From positions 607,493-671,492 of the forward strand of contig NZ_BMNG01000004.1 in NCBI RefSeq assembly GCF_014646335.1: a DNA stretch of 64,000 bases, read 5' to 3'. The DNA comes from Streptomyces lasiicapitis. GTDB taxonomy: Bacteria > Actinomycetota > Actinomycetes > Streptomycetales > Streptomycetaceae. The notes below the pieces were generated by a model. That model had not been told where the DNA came from and did no database searches. It worked only from the letters and a program-made list of their open reading frames with translations. Positions 55,086 through 63,562 of the stretch are shown here, piece after piece. Position 1 is the first letter of the stretch, and each line of letters begins with the position of its first letter. Position numbers and translations under genes: made by a program.

Positions 55086-55442
55086 TCAGCGGCGAGCGAG
55101 TTGCCGTTCGCCGCCCGCGCCCGCCTGGTAGGTCAGGCCGTAGTGTTGGAAGACGGCCGCTTCCTGCTCGGCGGGGAGCACGCCGTCGGTGTCGATCGAG
55201 GGGGCCGCTCGTACGAGAGACTTCGCGTAGCGCACCTTGAGGTAGCCGGGTCCCGCGATCGCTTCGTCGAGGGGGACGAAGAGCAGCCGGTGGCGGGTCG
55301 GCAGGCCGGTCCGCACCGTGGCCATGGCCGGTTCGTCGGTGCTGGTGTCGACATAGACGGCTTCAAGTACGCCGATCTTGTGCCCTTCGGTGTCGACGAC
55401 GTTCCGGTCGCGCCACTCACGCACGTCGGCTGTTTGGATCAT
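55086..55442 (-). CDS. PRC-barrel domain protein
   Basis: A 118-aa protein with one PRC barrel: ADVREWRDRNVVDTEGHKIG, LEAVYVDTSTDEPAMATVRT and FVPLDEAIAGPGYLKVRYAK. These beta barrels bind RNA, electrons or protein partners; the stand-alone form is common in actinobacterial osmotic and general-stress gene sets. ATG 55442 follows GGGAAGG. The last 35 residues (AEQEAAVFQHYGL) are helical. It is followed on the same strand by nothing close, and the hydrophobic small protein lies 109 bp upstream. Confidence 0.85.
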   Translation of the reverse strand: MIQTADVREWRDRNVVDTEGHKIGVLEAVYVDTSTDEPAMATVRTGLPTRHRLLFVPLDEAIAGPGYLKVRYAKSLVRAAPSIDTDGVLPAEQEAAVFQHYGLTYQAGAGGERQLARR

Positions 55443-55551
55443 GGCCTTCCCCTGTCTGGATGCTCCCCGTGGTTGATGCGTGGTGGCCACCATCGCGTGG
55501 TGTCGGGGCCATCAGCCGGACTCGTCGTCGGACACACCGGAAGCGGGACGG

Positions 55552-55821
55552 TCACCGGTGGTGTTGCTCGTCCTTGCGGTCCTGGCGCCTCCAGCGTGCC
55601 TGGTGCTGCCGTCGGTAGCGGCGGTCCCAGCGCTCCTGGCGGTCCCGGTACGCCCGGTAGTTGCGGTAGTCGAGATTGCCGCCCTGGCCCCGGCTCCCCG
55701 CACCGCTCCGGCCGTAGTGCACGGCCACGAAGATCAGCACGGCCGCGGCCGCCCACCACAGGGGATTGAGGAAGCCGAAGCCGAACAGGGCCACGATGAG
55801 GATGGCGAACAAGACGATCAC
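55552..55821 (-). CDS. Small hydrophobic membrane protein with basic tail
   Basis: An 89-aa protein with two close transmembrane helices (VIVLFAILIVALFGFGFLNP and WWAAAAVLIFVAVHYG) and a long, very basic, aromatic tail of repeated YRxR/RW units. The LFGFGFxxxxLWWxAAxL core recurs in the shorter protein at 56527, so the two are relatives. Such hydrophobic peptides are often induced by salt or cold. GTG 55821 follows GGGGAGG with 5 nt spacing; the longer upstream frame has no better start. Confidence 0.7.
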   Translation of the reverse strand: MIVLFAILIVALFGFGFLNPLWWAAAAVLIFVAVHYGRSGAGSRGQGGNLDYRNYRAYRDRQERWDRRYRRQHQARWRRQDRKDEQHHR

Positions 55822-56205
55822 GGTGGGCCTCCCCGGGCGGAACGGGACCTCGCTGCCAGGGACTGGGGCCTCGCTTGTCAGCGTAGTCCTGCCATACGGT
55901 CGTGGATATGCCTTGGCGCGGCGCGCGTTGCTTCGGCGCAGATGGCCACTTGACGCCTTTTGAGGAAGTGAGACCGCCACTAGCGTGCGCCCTGTCGCCC
56001 CGGTCCCAGGCAACGTCGATTGGTTGTCGCGCCCCTGAGAGGGCGCGCCCCGCGCTTCGGAGCCGGCTGCCCGCCGCATCACGCGTGCGTTGCCGCCCTT
56101 GCCTTCACCGCCTCAGCAGCACTCCCGCCCCAGGCCCGATGCGCCCCGTACGGGCATCTCTGCTGTGCCCGTCTCACTGCACGCGACCCACAGCAGGCGG
56201 TATTC

Positions 56206-56382
56206 ATGTATGCGCTGGTCGCTCTCGTTCCCTTCGTCCTGCTCGCCACCGTGCTGGGCCTGTCCTGGTGGGAGGACCGCATCCTGCCACCGGCCGCCCC
56301 GGAGGCCGCCCCCGTCATGACTCCGGTGACCTCAACAGCCCCACGCCCAGCGTCCACCCCCACGCCGCCCAACGGCCGTTGA
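56206..56382 (+). CDS. Small single-helix membrane protein
   Basis: A 58-aa frame with one strong transmembrane helix at the very start (YALVALVPFVLLATVLGLSW), then an acidic WEDRILPP segment and a Pro/Thr/Ala tail. AGGCGG lies 6-11 nt before ATG 56206. No family assigned. It lies among other small stress-type membrane proteins. Confidence 0.5.
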   Translation: MYALVALVPFVLLATVLGLSWWEDRILPPAAPEAAPVMTPVTSTAPRPASTPTPPNGR

Positions 56383-56526
56383 CAGGGGCCACCACCGGGC
56401 GTTGACTGACGGCACGACGTAGGGCCATGCCGCTCCGGACCGTTCGGTCGACGCATTCCGCCTTCCCGCTTCGCCCAGACCCCGCGGAAACCAGGAACAT
56501 CTCCGCGTGATGCTGGAGGCTCGGCC

Positions 56527-56682
56527 ATGCTCTTGTGGATTCTTCTCCTTCTGCTGATCCTGGTGATCTTCGGGTTCGGCTTCGCCATGCAGGCCCTCTG
56601 GTACGTCGCAGCGGTACTGCTGGTCGCCTGGATTGTCGGCTTCTTCAGGCACGGCCGCGGCAGGGCCCGGTCCCGCCCGTAG
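56527..56682 (+). CDS. 51-aa hydrophobic protein
   Basis: A very short gene from ATG 56527 (GGAGG 8 nt upstream) to TAG 56682. Two near-continuous hydrophobic helices (LLWILLLLLILVIFGFGFAM and LWYVAAVLLVAWIVGFF) end in a basic HGRGRARSRP tail. It is of the Lmo0937/hydrophobic-protein type found in general-stress regulons and shares the IFGFGF...LWYVAA core with 55552. Confidence 0.75.
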   Translation: MLLWILLLLLILVIFGFGFAMQALWYVAAVLLVAWIVGFFRHGRGRARSRP

Positions 56683-56738
56683 CCGCCACAGACAGCACGG
56701 CGCCACGCCCACCCACCCGGTACAAAGCGGGGACAGCC

Positions 56739-56912
56739 ATGAATGCTGGACGCAGGATCAGGAACAAAGCACAGGCGGCCAAGGGCCGGATCACCGAGCG
56801 CCTTGGCCGGAAGACCCGGAACCGGCGGCTGCAGCGGGAAGGCCGGGCCGACCAGGCCTCCGGAAACCTGAAGCAGTCCATCGACAAGGCCAGGGACGCC
56901 TTCCGCCGCTGA
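56739..56912 (+). CDS. CsbD-like stress protein
   Basis: A 57-aa, strongly basic, helical protein (NKAQAAKGRITERLGRKTRN, then QREGRADQASGNLKQSIDKA). The KGRITE...GRADQASGNLKQ pattern is the CsbD family, whose members are sigma-B-dependent or starvation-induced in many bacteria. ATG 56739 has GGGGA upstream. It lies 56 bp after the 51-aa hydrophobic protein and is likely co-transcribed. Confidence 0.82.
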   Translation: MNAGRRIRNKAQAAKGRITERLGRKTRNRRLQREGRADQASGNLKQSIDKARDAFRR

Positions 56913-57043
56913 CCAACAACGCCCCGGGTGGCACTCACGCCGCGTGGACGCCACCCGGCAGGCACCAAGCAGGACACAACTCAAAAGAGGCTGATGGGAT
57001 TGCAGCAGAGCAGTCAACGGAGCCTGAGCCGGAGAAGGCAGCC

Positions 57044-57229
57044 ATGTTCACCGTCGTGATCATCGCTGTGATCGTCATCGGAGTGGGAATCCTCCTCCTC
57101 ATCGGACACACCCCGGTGCCCGGAGGCGGCAGGTGCAGCCCCAAGCGGCACTTCGGCTCCGAGTACGAGCGGGCCATCGCTCGGCATGACGGGGACGTGA
57201 AGTCGCCCAAGCGTGAACTCGGGGGACGC
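57044..57229 (+). pseudogene. Small membrane protein gene truncated at a repeat
   Basis: From ATG 57044 the frame encodes a transmembrane helix (FTVVIIAVIVIGVGILLLIG) and KRHFGSEYERAIARHDGD, then KSPKRELGGRV, the usual body of a small Streptomyces membrane protein (xRFGPEYDRAVxxHxGD...ELxxR). At RELGGRV it runs into dispersed repeat B (57230), after which the frame continues as unrelated noise to 57640. The natural C-terminus is lost. Confidence 0.6.
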
Positions 57230-57295
57230 GTGTGTGGACTGCCATGGGCCCGGCCTGCGACCCCACTCCCCATGGAGCCGCGGCCGGGTTGCCTC
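57230..57295. repeat. Dispersed repeat copy B
   Basis: 66 bases matching 54831-54896 (8 differences). It abuts the broken end of the small membrane-protein gene. The following 57296-57414 holds no gene. Confidence 0.65.
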
Positions 57296-57414
57296 GACCG
57301 AGGCGCTGGGGCGGGAGGGCCCGGCGGCGGGAGGCGCACGGTCGACCAGGGTCCGGGGCCGCTTGGTGAGCGTAGTTGCGCTGGGCGAGTAAGCCCAGGG
57401 GGATTTCGCGCCGG

Positions 57415-57771
57415 TCAGGCCGCAGCCTGCGGTGCTATGGGTGCGGGCAGTTGGTCCAGGATGTCGAAGCCCAGTCGTAGTCGTGGGTGGTTGAGCAGGT
57501 GCAGGGTTGCGGGGCGGGTGCAGATCAGCCGCAGGCGGCCGCTGGTCCGGGCCCTGGTGCGGTCGAAGAGCCAGGCGCCGGTGCAGTCCATGAACTCGAC
57601 CGCACGCAGGTCGATCAGGAGGTCGGCGCCGCCGGTGTAGGTGAGAGCGTCAAGGCGCAAGGTGATGCCGGGAGCGGTGTGGATGTCGATTTCGCCGCAC
57701 AGGACCACGAGGGTGCAGGTTCCGTGGGGGCGGACTTCCTTCACGCAGACCGTTGCAGGGGTCGGGGTCAT
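57415..57771 (-). CDS. STAS-domain anti-sigma-factor antagonist
   Basis: A 118-aa STAS protein: TLVVLCGEIDIHTAPGITLR, DLLIDLRAVEFMDCTGAWLF, then a closing helix-rich part (LNHPRLRLGFDIL). In typical antagonists (BldG, RsbV) a Ser/Thr follows the DFSxVxFxD motif and is phosphorylated; here the position is MDCTGAW, with Thr after Cys. It would bind and neutralise an anti-sigma kinase. ATG 57771 follows GAGGG. It is near two GAF-ANTAR genes and a remnant of an HATPase gene, so a partner-switching set may once have been complete. Confidence 0.85.
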   Translation of the reverse strand: MTPTPATVCVKEVRPHGTCTLVVLCGEIDIHTAPGITLRLDALTYTGGADLLIDLRAVEFMDCTGAWLFDRTRARTSGRLRLICTRPATLHLLNHPRLRLGFDILDQLPAPIAPQAAA

Positions 57772-57973
57772 GGCGACCCTCTTCTCCGAAGGCGGATGTC
57801 CGTCAGGACGGGTGACCAACGGGATCTGGGTCGGCATTTCAAGGTAGCTGACTGTGCTGATCACCTGACGGGTTGTGCAGAACAGCTGCGGGCGTGCGGC
57901 CCGGCTGCTATGCGGCGACGGGACTGGGCACCCTGGAGGTGCTCCCCTGCAGAGCGGCATTGCATCGGACACG

Positions 57974-58693
57974 TCAGAGCGGGCCGTCTGTGTTGTCGTC
58001 CAGGCGGAGCCGGCGGGCCAGTACGTCACGGGTGACATCCAAGAGAGGCCGGCCATGGCTGAAGGCGTGGCCGCGCAGTCGGATGAGGGCGTGGTCGCAG
58101 TCGGTGTCCAACTGGTCCGCGAGCATGCCGGTGGCCTGGTGGACCTCGGAGAAGTAGAGACCGGGCTCGTCCAGCAGTGGGGTGGCGGGCAGTTCGGCGC
58201 GAGTGGCGGTGGCGATGGTGATCTGGGCGATGGTGTCGGACAGGCCGAAGGCATCGGTCAGTTGAGCGGTGGACATCGGGCCGGGCCGGGTGCGGTGACC
58301 GGTGAGCGCGCCGAGCGCGATGATCCCGATGCGCAGGGGGAAGGAGAACACGGCGTGTACGTTCAGGGCTTCGATGGCGCCCAGCAGGCCGGGCCAGCGG
58401 TCGGTGGCGAATGTGGGGGCGTCGGCCACGTCGGGCAGCAGCATCAGTGCCCCGTGGCGGGCGGAGTCCAGGCTTGGTCCTTGGCCCTGGACTTGCTGCA
58501 GATCCTCCAGCGCGAGGGTGCGCTCGCCGTAGGACTGCACCAGTTCGGCCGACCTGCCGCCGGGGGCCAGGAGCAGGCCGAGACCGTCCAGGCCCAGCAT
58601 GTCGGCGCAGGCGCCGAGGGGCAGGGGCCCCATGCCGGTCCCTGTGTGGGAGCTGAGGGTGCGCAGATAGTCGGCCAGCGCCGGATGGGTCAC
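57974..58693 (-). CDS. GAF-ANTAR regulator
   Basis: A 239-aa protein with a GAF-like sensor (DMLGLDGLGLLLAPGGRSAE, VFSFPLRIGIIALGALTGHR) and a C-terminal ANTAR RNA-binding domain of the variant form VHQATGMLADQLDTDCDHAL with DVTRDVLARRLRL. ANTAR proteins bind tandem hairpins in nascent RNA and prevent termination. GTG 58693 follows GGGGG. It is 76 bp after the second ANTAR gene; the 202 bp to the STAS gene have no further gene. Confidence 0.82.
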   Translation of the reverse strand: MTHPALADYLRTLSSHTGTGMGPLPLGACADMLGLDGLGLLLAPGGRSAELVQSYGERTLALEDLQQVQGQGPSLDSARHGALMLLPDVADAPTFATDRWPGLLGAIEALNVHAVFSFPLRIGIIALGALTGHRTRPGPMSTAQLTDAFGLSDTIAQITIATATRAELPATPLLDEPGLYFSEVHQATGMLADQLDTDCDHALIRLRGHAFSHGRPLLDVTRDVLARRLRLDDNTDGPL

Positions 58694-58769
58694 CGAAGCT
58701 GCCCCCTTCCGGGCCCGGTGCAGATCAGCCGACCGTCGGCCCACCAGTCAGTGCCGATGGGCGGACGCT

Positions 58770-59513
58770 TCACTGATCGCGCCGGGTGAGAAGCGATGTG
58801 TCGGCTGTGCCCTGCAAGATCTGGCGGGCGATCTCGGTGAGTCGCGTCCGGTGATCGCGTGCGTAGCGGCGCATGAGGGTGAACGCCTCCTCGACGCCGG
58901 TGCCGCGGCGGTTCGCCAGATAGCCCTTGGCCTGCTCGATGATGACGCGGCTGTCCAGGGCGGACTGCAGTTGTGCGGTCACCGTCATCTGCTCACTCAC
59001 CGCCCGCTGTTGTAGGACGCCGATGGTGGCGGTGTCGGCCGGCGTCTGCCCCAGCCGCACCTGGGAGTCGGCCAATGGTCCGGGTCGGTCCCGGAAGAGG
59101 TTCAGGGCCCCGATCACCTGGTCGTGCAGCCGGAGTGGGGCCGCCACGACCGAGCTGAAGCCGAGTTCCACGGCCCGCGGCGCGAACCGGGGCCACCGCA
59201 TCATGGCCGACTGCGTTGCCAGTGGTGCGTCGGGAATCTGCTTCTTGGTCCGGAAGCAGTCCCGGCATGGGCCCTCGCCCCATTCGATGCTGGCCAGTTC
59301 CAACTGGCGGGTGCGCTCGTCCGAGGCCGCGGCGTCCACCAACTGGCCGCTAGGAGTGGCGAGCAGGACCCCGGCTGCCGCCACATCCAGCAGAGCCACG
59401 CAGTGCTCGGCGAGCGAATGCAGGAATCCGATGACGTCGAAGTCCTGCACCAAGGTGTCGGCGAGGTCGACGAACGCGGCCGCCAACTGCTCCTCACGTG
59501 GAAGCTCAGGCAT
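58770..59513 (-). CDS. GAF-ANTAR regulator (canonical)
   Basis: A 247-aa protein. The GAF domain covers about 25-165 (HCVALLDVAAAGVLLATPSG, FSSVVAAPLRLHDQVIGALN, with CRDC at the middle) and the ANTAR helices are clear: LQSALDSRVIIEQAKGYLAN, then EEAFTLMRRYARDHRTRLTE and IARQIL. The conserved Ala-Lys-G of the RNA-binding surface is present. ATG 59513 has GGAGG about 8 nt upstream. It is the first gene of the minus-strand ANTAR-ANTAR-(STAS) set. Confidence 0.9.
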   Translation of the reverse strand: MPELPREEQLAAAFVDLADTLVQDFDVIGFLHSLAEHCVALLDVAAAGVLLATPSGQLVDAAASDERTRQLELASIEWGEGPCRDCFRTKKQIPDAPLATQSAMMRWPRFAPRAVELGFSSVVAAPLRLHDQVIGALNLFRDRPGPLADSQVRLGQTPADTATIGVLQQRAVSEQMTVTAQLQSALDSRVIIEQAKGYLANRRGTGVEEAFTLMRRYARDHRTRLTEIARQILQGTADTSLLTRRDQ

Positions 59514-59791
59514 GCCCCACTCACCTCCAAGAGTGATCCGGGGGCACCTTCCTACAGGCTGAGACGCGCCTGCCGTTGCCCAGTGTCGTCCTCTTGGCCC
59601 GCCTTTGCCAGGTCACCTCCGAAGTGCTCCTGGGTGGCCACGAGTCGGATCCCGACCGCCAAAGTCCCGAGGGCGTCCTTCGTCCGACGAGTGGTTTCGT
59701 CCACTTCAAGCAACAGCGTCCGCCTGCCGGTTGGGGCGGCACGGGCCGGTGGCCGACGCATGCCGGCGCCAGATTCGGGAAGGTGCTCCTC

Positions 59792-59962
59792 GTGGCTGCG
59801 GAAGCATGGCGCAGCGCCCTGCGAGCGCAACTGGCGGATGCTTGCGAGCGCGCCTTTGAACTGCGGTGGACGGCTCGTGCACTGATTGAGGAAACCCACC
59901 GGCTGCTTGACGAGAACTACGAGCTCAGGCGTGAGCGTGCCCGGATTTTCGACGGCAAGTGA
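59792..59962 (+). CDS. Small helical protein, unknown
   Basis: A 56-aa frame from GTG 59792 (GGGAAGG 8 nt upstream): charged and helical (AEAWRSALRAQLADACERAF, EETHRLLDENYELRRERARI), probably a coiled coil. No family recognised. Divergent from the ANTAR gene; an earlier ATG at 59576 in the same frame has no coding bias. The stretch 59514-59791 otherwise shows nothing. Confidence 0.5.
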   Translation: MAAEAWRSALRAQLADACERAFELRWTARALIEETHRLLDENYELRRERARIFDGK

Positions 59963-60003
59963 GTCCTACGGCGCAGGTACTGGGAGCCGGAGGGCGGCGG
60001 TCC

Positions 60004-60973
60004 TCAACCTGTCCCGACGGGTTCTTCTGCCCGTGTCCGGGTGTCGGCGGACTGGTGGGTACGACGGGCCGCGATGCGGTCCGGGGTGGGCCAGCGCACG
60101 TCCCGTACCCAGCCGAGGCGTTCGAGTAGGCGGATGACGGCGGCGGAGGGGTCGATCTGTCCGCGGTCGACGCCGTGCCGGGCACACGTGGGGTCGGCGT
60201 GGTGGAGGTTGTGCCAGCTCTCACCGAGGGAGAGCAGGGCCAGCGGCCACAAGTTGGTGGCCCTGTCGTGGCGCCGCGTGCGGAAGGGGCGCCGTCCGAT
60301 CACGTGGCACAGGGAGTTGACGCTCCAGGTCACGTGGTGGAGCAGCGCGATGCGCACAAGGCCCGCCCACAGCAGGGCGGTCGTCGCGTGGACCCAGGTG
60401 CCGCCGATCGCCCAGCCGAGCGTGAAGGGGAGGACCAGGGTGAGTACGCACAGGGCCGGGCCAGCCGACGTGGGAGTGGGCGAGGCCGCGCAACTGACCG
60501 CGCAGATGCGTGCCGTAGCGGTACGGGGAGTGCGGGTCACCGGGCCGGTCGGTGAAGGCGTGATGGCGGCGGTGCGTGGCGACCCAGCCGATCACGTCGC
60601 CCTGGAAGCTCATCGATCCGGCCACCGCGAGCACGATCCGCACGGGGCGGGCGGCCCGGTACCCGCCGTGGGTCAGGCCGCGGTGGAATCCGACCGTGAC
60701 GCCGAGCCCCGTGATCACATACAGGGCGAGGGCAAGCACGATGTCAGTGGGCTGGATGAGCCTTCCCCACAGTAGCCAGCCGGCCAGGCCGAGCGCGACG
60801 AAGGGGAGGACGACGATCAGCGCCGTCACCGTCACGTACAGCCGGTCGCCGCCGCCGCGCGTCGGTGCCGGGGAGTCGTCGTCGGGGAAGGGGGCTGTTC
60901 CGTCGTACCTCTGGGGTGTGGTGACGTCGCGCGGCGAGGCGAGGGCTTGGGAAAGGGTGGGACTGGCGGACAT
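60004..60973 (-). pseudogene. Acyl-CoA desaturase, broken by an internal deletion
   Basis: Membrane fatty-acid desaturase of the stearoyl-CoA 9-desaturase type. Frame one (from ATG 60973) has box 1 GFHRGLTHGGY and box 2 THRRHHAFTD, up to GLAHSHVGWP. Frame two resumes at ALCVLTLVLPFTLGW and has box 3 ESWHNLHHADP. Between HVGW and ALCV about 30 codons that family members normally have are missing and the frame changes, so the break is a deletion, not a simple sequencing slip. All three His boxes remain, but the protein cannot be made whole. Near position 60485 is the junction. Confidence 0.8.
60908..60960. repeat. Dispersed repeat copy C
   Basis: 53 bases inside the first codons of the desaturase pseudogene that match 54893-54945 with about 6 differences. 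Confidence 0.6.
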
Positions 60974-61050
60974 GCAAGGCTCCTTTGGCCTCGGCCTGAA
61001 GGGGAAGGCCGGGGTCAGGGGCCAGGCATTTCGTGAGAGTCGGCCCGGGG

Positions 61051-61552
61051 TCAGGCCGGTTTGACGACGTAGGTGCGGCGTGCCTGTGAACGGCTGCCGG
61101 TGAGCGAGGCCATGAGGGCCGGGTCCGGCGCCTGGGTGGGCAGGGTGTCCACTGTCAGGTGGAGGCAGGTGCCGCCTCCTTCACTGCCCGTGGGGTAGCT
61201 GTCGGGCTCGTCGCGGGCGAAGAACCGGCTGAGGAACCGTGCGACCTGCCGAGCTGCGTCGCCCGATGCCCGGTCATGCCCCTCGGCCCTTCGCGGCTCT
61301 GTTGGTCCTGCGCCGTGGGCGGAGGCGTCCGCGGCCCCCGTCCCGGTGGTCGCGGCGGGCCCGGACGGCGGCTGGTGCGGTGATGAAGGACTGCGGCCGC
61401 GTCGCGCTGCGGGCGCCACGACGACCGGGAAGGCGACGGCTGTACTGGTGCAGTGCGATTCGTTCGGCGTGCTGTCCACTGAGGAGATGGATCACGAATG
61501 CTCCCAGGGCGATCATCGCGAGTACGACGGCGACGGTGATGACGGTGTCCAT
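61051..61552 (-). pseudogene. Small membrane protein, probably frameshifted
   Basis: From ATG 61552 (GGGAGGTGACGGGTC upstream) one frame encodes a transmembrane helix (DTVITVAVVLAMIALGAFVI) and HLLSGQHAERIALHQYSRRL, then Arg-rich noise to 61274. Another frame shows good coding bias further on (AARQVARFLSRFFARDEPDS, GGTCLHLTVDTLPTQ) to TGA 61051 without its own start. I read them as one gene with a frameshift around 61300-61420; two overlapping genes are the alternative. Confidence 0.45.
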
Positions 61553-61558
61553 GACCCG

Positions 61559-62131
61559 TCACCTCCCACCGGTTGTGCCGACAGGTGCGGCCATGGCGCC
61601 GCCCTCTGCCCCCCACGCCTCTGCCTGCGTGCGGCCCGGCGGGGCCGCCTCGGCCGGGGCTACGAGGTGATGGTCCAGCTCGTCGGCGATGAGAGCGCTG
61701 CCCGTTCGGAGGGTCCGCGGATCGCAGGCGGCGGCCATGAGCCGTGCGGCGGCTGCCGCATCGGTCTCCGGCGGGATGATCAGCAGGTCCCAGCGACCGA
61801 TGCGGTAGGAGAGCAGCAGGAGTTGGTGCGGGTCCTGCTCGGCGCGGAACCAGCCCACTTTGACCACATGGCCGTTGACGGGGACCTTGCGCGGTACGAC
61901 CGGCCAGTACGTCGGGTTGACCGTGACGCGTGTGATGCGGGCCCACTGCGGGTCCAACAGCTCGATCAGCGCGGGAAGTTCACGGGCGAGGTCCCGGGAG
62001 CGCGGCCACCAGGCGCCGTCGAGCAGCCCGCCCTGCGGGCCTGGGGGCTTGAGGGAGAGCCTGACCGGCGGGTGGCCGGAGGTCTTGGCGAGCGGTGTGG
62101 CTGGCGGGGCACGTTCGGTGATCACCGTCAT
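61559..62131 (-). CDS. DUF5994-family protein
   Basis: A 190-aa protein. RLSLKPPGPQGGLLDGAWWP, RSRDLARELPALIELLDPQW, VNGHVVKVGWFRAEQDPHQL and WDLLIIPPETDAAAAARLMA are the hallmark blocks of DUF5994, a family of unknown function frequent in Streptomyces stress islands. It is soluble with no signal peptide. ATG 62131 is chosen as the first start with family-like sequence. It ends 7 bp before the small membrane-protein gene, so both were probably one operon. The 62132-62401 gap holds only a hydrophobic coding-like piece (LWAYRGHFLTGFLAGISLGA, minus strand). Confidence 0.78.
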   Translation of the reverse strand: MTVITERAPPATPLAKTSGHPPVRLSLKPPGPQGGLLDGAWWPRSRDLARELPALIELLDPQWARITRVTVNPTYWPVVPRKVPVNGHVVKVGWFRAEQDPHQLLLLSYRIGRWDLLIIPPETDAAAAARLMAAACDPRTLRTGSALIADELDHHLVAPAEAAPPGRTQAEAWGAEGGAMAAPVGTTGGR

Positions 62132-62401
62132 GGTGTCAACCCGTCCCCGGACCTGGCGTGCCGGCCCGGTGCTATGGCACCGAGAGAGATACCGGCAAGG
62201 AAGCCGGTCAAGAAATGCCCTCGATAGGCCCAGAGTACTCCTGCGGCGGCCCCGACCACGGCTGTCTGACCGTTCCGTTCTGAGGGCGTACCTGCCCGTA
62301 GGGCAGTGAGCCCTCTCCAACCTGAGTCAGAGGGCGGGTAGTTGAGAAAACCCGTCAAATCCATCGTGGGCGGTGTCGGCGTGCTGCCACACTCGGGGTC
62401 C

Positions 62402-63256
62402 ATGAGCGACAGCATCGACGACGACATCGCCAGGAGTCTCGACGCCTCCGTCGGCACCAAGGCCGTGGCCATCAGCTATGACGTGATGGACGCGGCGACG
62501 GCAGTACTCGCGCAGCATCTGCCGACCGAGACCTTGCACGCCATGAAGCTGGCCTCAGGGGAGCACCTGGCGGCGATGCTGGCGACCGCGTATCTCCAGG
62601 CGGTTCCCGTCGCGGTCGACGTCGACGGGGGCGTGGATCTGACGTTCGACCTGAAGGCATCCGACGGGCTTCACCTGCGCCGTAAGACGCTGCTTGGGCG
62701 GGACGACGCCGAGTTCGCCGACTTCGAGGTGAAGTCGATACCCGGGACGTTTCGGGAGAAATACCTTCCAGCGACCACCCGGGCCATGGAACGGGGGGAG
62801 GAACAGCCGCCGGCGCATCTGGCGAAGGCAGTGCCCGCGAACAACGTCATCGAGGCATCCGCCGCCGTGATCGGTAAGGCTGCCGGACAGCTGCGGAACA
62901 AGTCCTCGCCCGACCGGGCGAGGGTGGCGTTCATCGTGTCGCACTTTCTCGACCGGCCGTACGTGGAGTGCTTCCAGCCGCTGATATCGCAGGCGCTGGC
63001 GCCGCTCGATCCGCCAGAGGGCATCGACGCCGTGTGGATGTACTTTGCGCCGTCGCACGTGTTGGTGTGGTCAGCTGCAAGCGGCTGGTCAGATCTGCTC
63101 CTCGGCAGCTTCGCAGAGGAGCAGATCGGCCCGGAGCACGCTTACGGCATGGAGTTGCTGCAGCACTACGAGGGCTTGTTCTTGGAGCGTGCGGGGATCG
63201 GCAAGCCGTCGCCGTTCTTCTACGAGCTCACGGTGTCAGGGACAGGCGAGGAGTAG
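62402..63256 (+). CDS. Unknown protein with ExK nuclease-like motif
   Basis: A 284-aa soluble protein, not a family I recognise. A central beta-rich segment reads GVDLTFDLKASDGLHLRRKT, then GRDDAEFADFEVKSIPG, where Asp...Glu-Val-Lys resembles the PD-(D/E)xK core of restriction-type nucleases. It is followed by helices (IEASAAVIGKAAGQLRNKSS) and a strand FIVSHFLDRPYVECFQ. ATG 62402 is preferred to an upstream ATG at 62342 because the first 20 codons lack coding bias. GC and codon choice are less biased than in core genes. It may be a defence or mobile-element nuclease; this rests on one motif. Confidence 0.55.
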   Translation: MSDSIDDDIARSLDASVGTKAVAISYDVMDAATAVLAQHLPTETLHAMKLASGEHLAAMLATAYLQAVPVAVDVDGGVDLTFDLKASDGLHLRRKTLLGRDDAEFADFEVKSIPGTFREKYLPATTRAMERGEEQPPAHLAKAVPANNVIEASAAVIGKAAGQLRNKSSPDRARVAFIVSHFLDRPYVECFQPLISQALAPLDPPEGIDAVWMYFAPSHVLVWSAASGWSDLLLGSFAEEQIGPEHAYGMELLQHYEGLFLERAGIGKPSPFFYELTVSGTGEE

Positions 63257-63361
63257 GTCAGACGGAAGGTTCCTTCTCAACCTTCTACTTGTGGAAGATG
63301 CGAGTGGGGGCGTCGGCCCACATGCGAGCGACGACAAGGGTCTCGACGGCGAGGCTTCTCA

Positions 63362-63538
63362 ACCTCGCGCTGGGTCGCCGGTTCCTGGAACGCAACTATC
63401 AGTTGGTACCAGTACACGAAGGGCATTCAGGAGAAGGCCACGGCAATCGCGGGCTTTCTGACGGGCGGCCATTTCACGTCGGAGGACACCCGAGCCTTTT
63501 ACTACTACGCCCGCTTCTGCCTGAAGCCTCCCGGCTAG
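63362..63538 (+). pseudogene. Gene tail without a start
   Basis: A frame ending TAG 63538 reads SWYQYTKGIQEKATAIAGFL, then TSEDTRAFYYYARFCLKPPG, protein-like and aromatic-rich, but upstream it degrades into Arg/Cys noise with no start. It is likely the end of a lost gene in the island. Confidence 0.3.
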
Positions 63539-63562
63539 GGCGTGTCCGATGGGTCCGGCGGC

